DNA from: Fasciolopsis buskii | Lineage: Eukaryota > Platyhelminthes > Trematoda > Plagiorchiida > Fasciolidae | Reading direction: 5' to 3' | DNA: 64,000 bases | Assembly (NCBI GenBank): GCA_008360955.1 | Contig: LUCM01010092.1 | Location: 97,919 to 161,918, forward strand | Shown here: positions 62,144-64,000 of the stretch, in pieces | Numbering within the stretch: position 1 is the stretch's first letter | Layout: every line of letters begins with the position of its first letter | The notes under the pieces: model-generated | Database searches by the model: none | The model's input: only the letters and a program-made list of their open reading frames with translations | Told to the model about the DNA's origin: nothing | Position numbers and translations under genes: made by a program

Positions 62144-63850
62144 GTAATTTTGATGATCAGTTTATTTTTGTGCACATTAACGAGAGCGGAATGCATAAGA
62201 GTTTTGAACATGTGCTTTCGGTTTTTTATAGTTGTGTCTCAGTAACAAAACGATTCCGTTTAGTTTCAGGATGTGACCGGCTTCTCAGACAATAAAAGGG
62301 CAGTGGTAAATTAATACACAAGTTGTCTACTGCTGGCAGTCGCAGCAGACTAAGAACAACAAAGGAAGTCCGCGTATCTGTGGTCCGTTTGGCTACATCA
62401 GTCAACCGTACGAACTCAAATAATCGATCAAGAAATTACAAGTGTGTGTGTGTGTCCGTGTACATTGATCGATCATTGGCCGATCGTGCGACTAACCCAA
62501 TGACATCAGCTGCTTCATTATTTTTGATCGTTTTTTCTACTTCGTCGCATCTGATCGCTCTACCATTGATGGAATTGATAGATAGCACAGCTATGGAAAT
62601 CAATAATATGTGAGATATGATTTTGTGCGAGCAGAAATTTCTTGCTTTAAAGTCCAGAACCCACCTTATATATGTAGTTATTGGTATGTACATGTGTGTA
62701 CATTGTGTCATCCTTCCCCACAAATTCCAATGACCAGAGAACTGAGGATCCCATGACGTTGTTGTTTATTTTGAAGAAGTCCGATTGTCGATCAGGATTT
62801 CTATGTGCAAACTTACTCACCTTATTCCAGTCCATTGTGCCATGGTGAGGTGAGAATGGACTAGATTTACGTGGGCGATAAGCAACCGTAATGCTAAATG
62901 AAACATACAGTTCTCCTGAATTTAACGGTATGTGCTCTACCAGATTGCTCTGTTGTTTCGAAGTGTGTGCGTTCAGCGAATGTTTTACCGGTTGTTAACG
63001 ATTTCAATACTCAATTCACCTGTTTCGAGAAAATAGGTAGACCATCTTCTATGTTAGCCCAATCAGACAGGCAACAGTGATCGTCTGATTCACTTGTGAC
63101 CCGGTTACAAACGGTCTATGGATGTACTTCTGCTACGATAACGCATTAGTGAATCAGTCAGCTGTTCCCGCCTCACGGTTTCGTGGTGTTCCACCCAGTT
63201 TGTTCGTATCCTTATCGATCAGCACAGGCGTGGATCAATCGAAGATTCAGCCTTGTTCCCTATTGTCAACTCGTGTCTCGACTTTTTGCATGTTCTCTTG
63301 CTTGCTTGCTTACATCTCGACGATGGTCTTACCAGAAATTAGGCGGTCCGTACAACGTAGCTGATTTCGTGGAATAAGCCAGGCGTTTGAAATCTGAACC
63401 AATGTCCAGCGTCCTGATTAAAAATGATCATCATAGCAGCCTCGTATGATTTCACCAACCTCGCAGTTTGAAATTGAGCGTGATCAACAGAGTAAATCGC
63501 ACATGGAAGTGTATCCTTCGTTAGCATTTGTTGAATACAATCAGGGCGTATAACGCCATCAACTTTGTCGACAAAAGTCCTCTTCTATCACTGTTTGGCT
63601 GTATATCAATTTCCTCGTACCGGTGTGAAGTGTGCGATTGTGCGATCTATGTGCCTTTGTAATAGTAATGGTATCCCTTCTGAACTAAGGTACTGTTTCG
63701 GATTTCAAATTTCTGAGAACATGACACGGCACCTGGAAAAGAATGGATCAGTCGGATCAACGATTTTTTTCTTAAATGCTCTTTTCTGTTGATGACCACT
63801 TTTCATGTTGTCGCACAAAACGAATCTCCCCATCTTTCCCGTCACCACAG
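62144..63850 (+). other. gli intron after zinc finger 5
   Basis: GT-AG, phase 0, about 1.7 kb, separating finger 5 from the basic C-terminal flank. No repeats or genes recognised, apart from a short TG run at about 62441-62455. Confidence 0.9.
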
Positions 63851-64000
63851 GTGTATGCTAATAAGAAACACAAAGGTGAAAGTTGGAGTGATCGTCCTTG
63901 TGGAGGCAGCGGAGGAGCTGGAGGAGCGTACGGCGGTGCTGCTGGTAGTGGTGGTGGCGGCGGTGGATCCGAGGGATTACGGGGCTATCCTCGAGCACCC
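63851..64000 (+). CDS. gli: gli exon: start of the C-terminal region, truncated by the window end
   Basis: Acceptor GTCACCACAG at 63841-63850, phase 0. The frame begins VYANKKHKGESWSD, which matches the basic segment (HVTKKQRGD-like) that directly follows finger 5 in GLI proteins and is part of the nuclear localisation region. It then turns into a Gly/Ala/Ser-rich stretch (GGSGGAGGAYGG..., about 63905-63970) and SEGLRGYPRAP, still open at 64000. The downstream phosphorylation, degron and activation regions known from the family are not in view. Confidence 0.9.
   Translation, partial: MYANKKHKGESWSDRPCGGSGGAGGAYGGAAGSGGGGGGSEGLRGYPRAP

Larger units (their letters stand above)
4336..64000 (+). 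other. gli: GLI/Ci-type zinc-finger gene locus (partial at the 3' side)
   Basis: This entry groups the exons of one gene. The family mediates Hedgehog signalling: the protein is held by SUFU in the cytoplasm, processed to a repressor or released as an activator, and binds GACCACCCA-like sites through five tandem C2H2 fingers. The window shows six exons (4336-5068, 44058-44761, 48348-49861, 53534-53683, 61886-62143, 63851 to the edge), together about 3.5 kb of coding sequence or about 1,170 codons. Introns are about 39.0, 3.6, 3.7, 8.2 and 1.7 kb. Downstream of the fingers the family normally carries a long region with PKA/GSK3/CK1 phosphorylation sites, a processing site and an activation domain; these lie beyond the window. 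Membership of the first exon is inferred from splice phase only; the other five are joined by family homology as well. The true transcription start is not visible. Confidence 0.85.

Overview
This is a window of a eukaryotic nuclear genome, most likely from a parasitic flatworm (a digenean fluke, perhaps fasciolid-like). The evidence is long introns between short, well-spliced exons; abundant dinucleotide microsatellites; degenerate non-LTR retrotransposons whose endonuclease and reverse transcriptase remnants look like fluke elements; and tRNA-headed SINEs. The species call is an inference from style and cannot be proved without a search.

The window holds one gene that I can name, on the + strand and running off the right edge: a GLI / Cubitus interruptus type zinc-finger transcription factor, the nuclear effector of Hedgehog signalling. 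Five exons are well supported: 44058-44761 (conserved N-terminal region ending in the SUFU-binding SYGHL motif), 48348-49861 (Pro/Ser-rich linker, acidic stretch, first half of finger 1), 53534-53683 (rest of finger 1, finger 2, start of finger 3), 61886-62143 (rest of finger 3, fingers 4 and 5) and 63851-64000 (start of the C-terminal region, cut by the window edge). All splice sites are GT-AG and all phases agree. A further large exon at 4336-5068 (Asn/Thr/Ser-rich) ends in a strong donor whose phase fits the 44058 acceptor, so it is probably an upstream exon of the same gene. That would create an intron of about 39 kb.

The rest is intronic or upstream sequence, filled with decayed repeats. 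Three pieces belong to a non-LTR element with an AP-endonuclease and reverse transcriptase: 7010-8120 (RT), 12178-13600 (endonuclease plus linker) and 32135-32540 (endonuclease). A second RT type lies at 29040-29800 (+) and an oppositely oriented RT at 30005-30560 (-). One SINE family with a shared tail is seen four times (6005-6152, 15560-15735, 37770-37924 on the minus strand, 61086-61170), along with several other tRNA-like elements. Three further unclassified dispersed repeats are recognisable by internal comparison.

Two places need care. At 40738-41120 a perfect 191-bp sequence appears twice, separated by a single N, beside an (ATCA)n array; this looks like an assembly artefact. Positions 1-94 and 393-486 are identical, so the window starts in or next to a tandem duplication. 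I see no operons, CRISPR arrays, rRNA or convincing functional tRNA genes.
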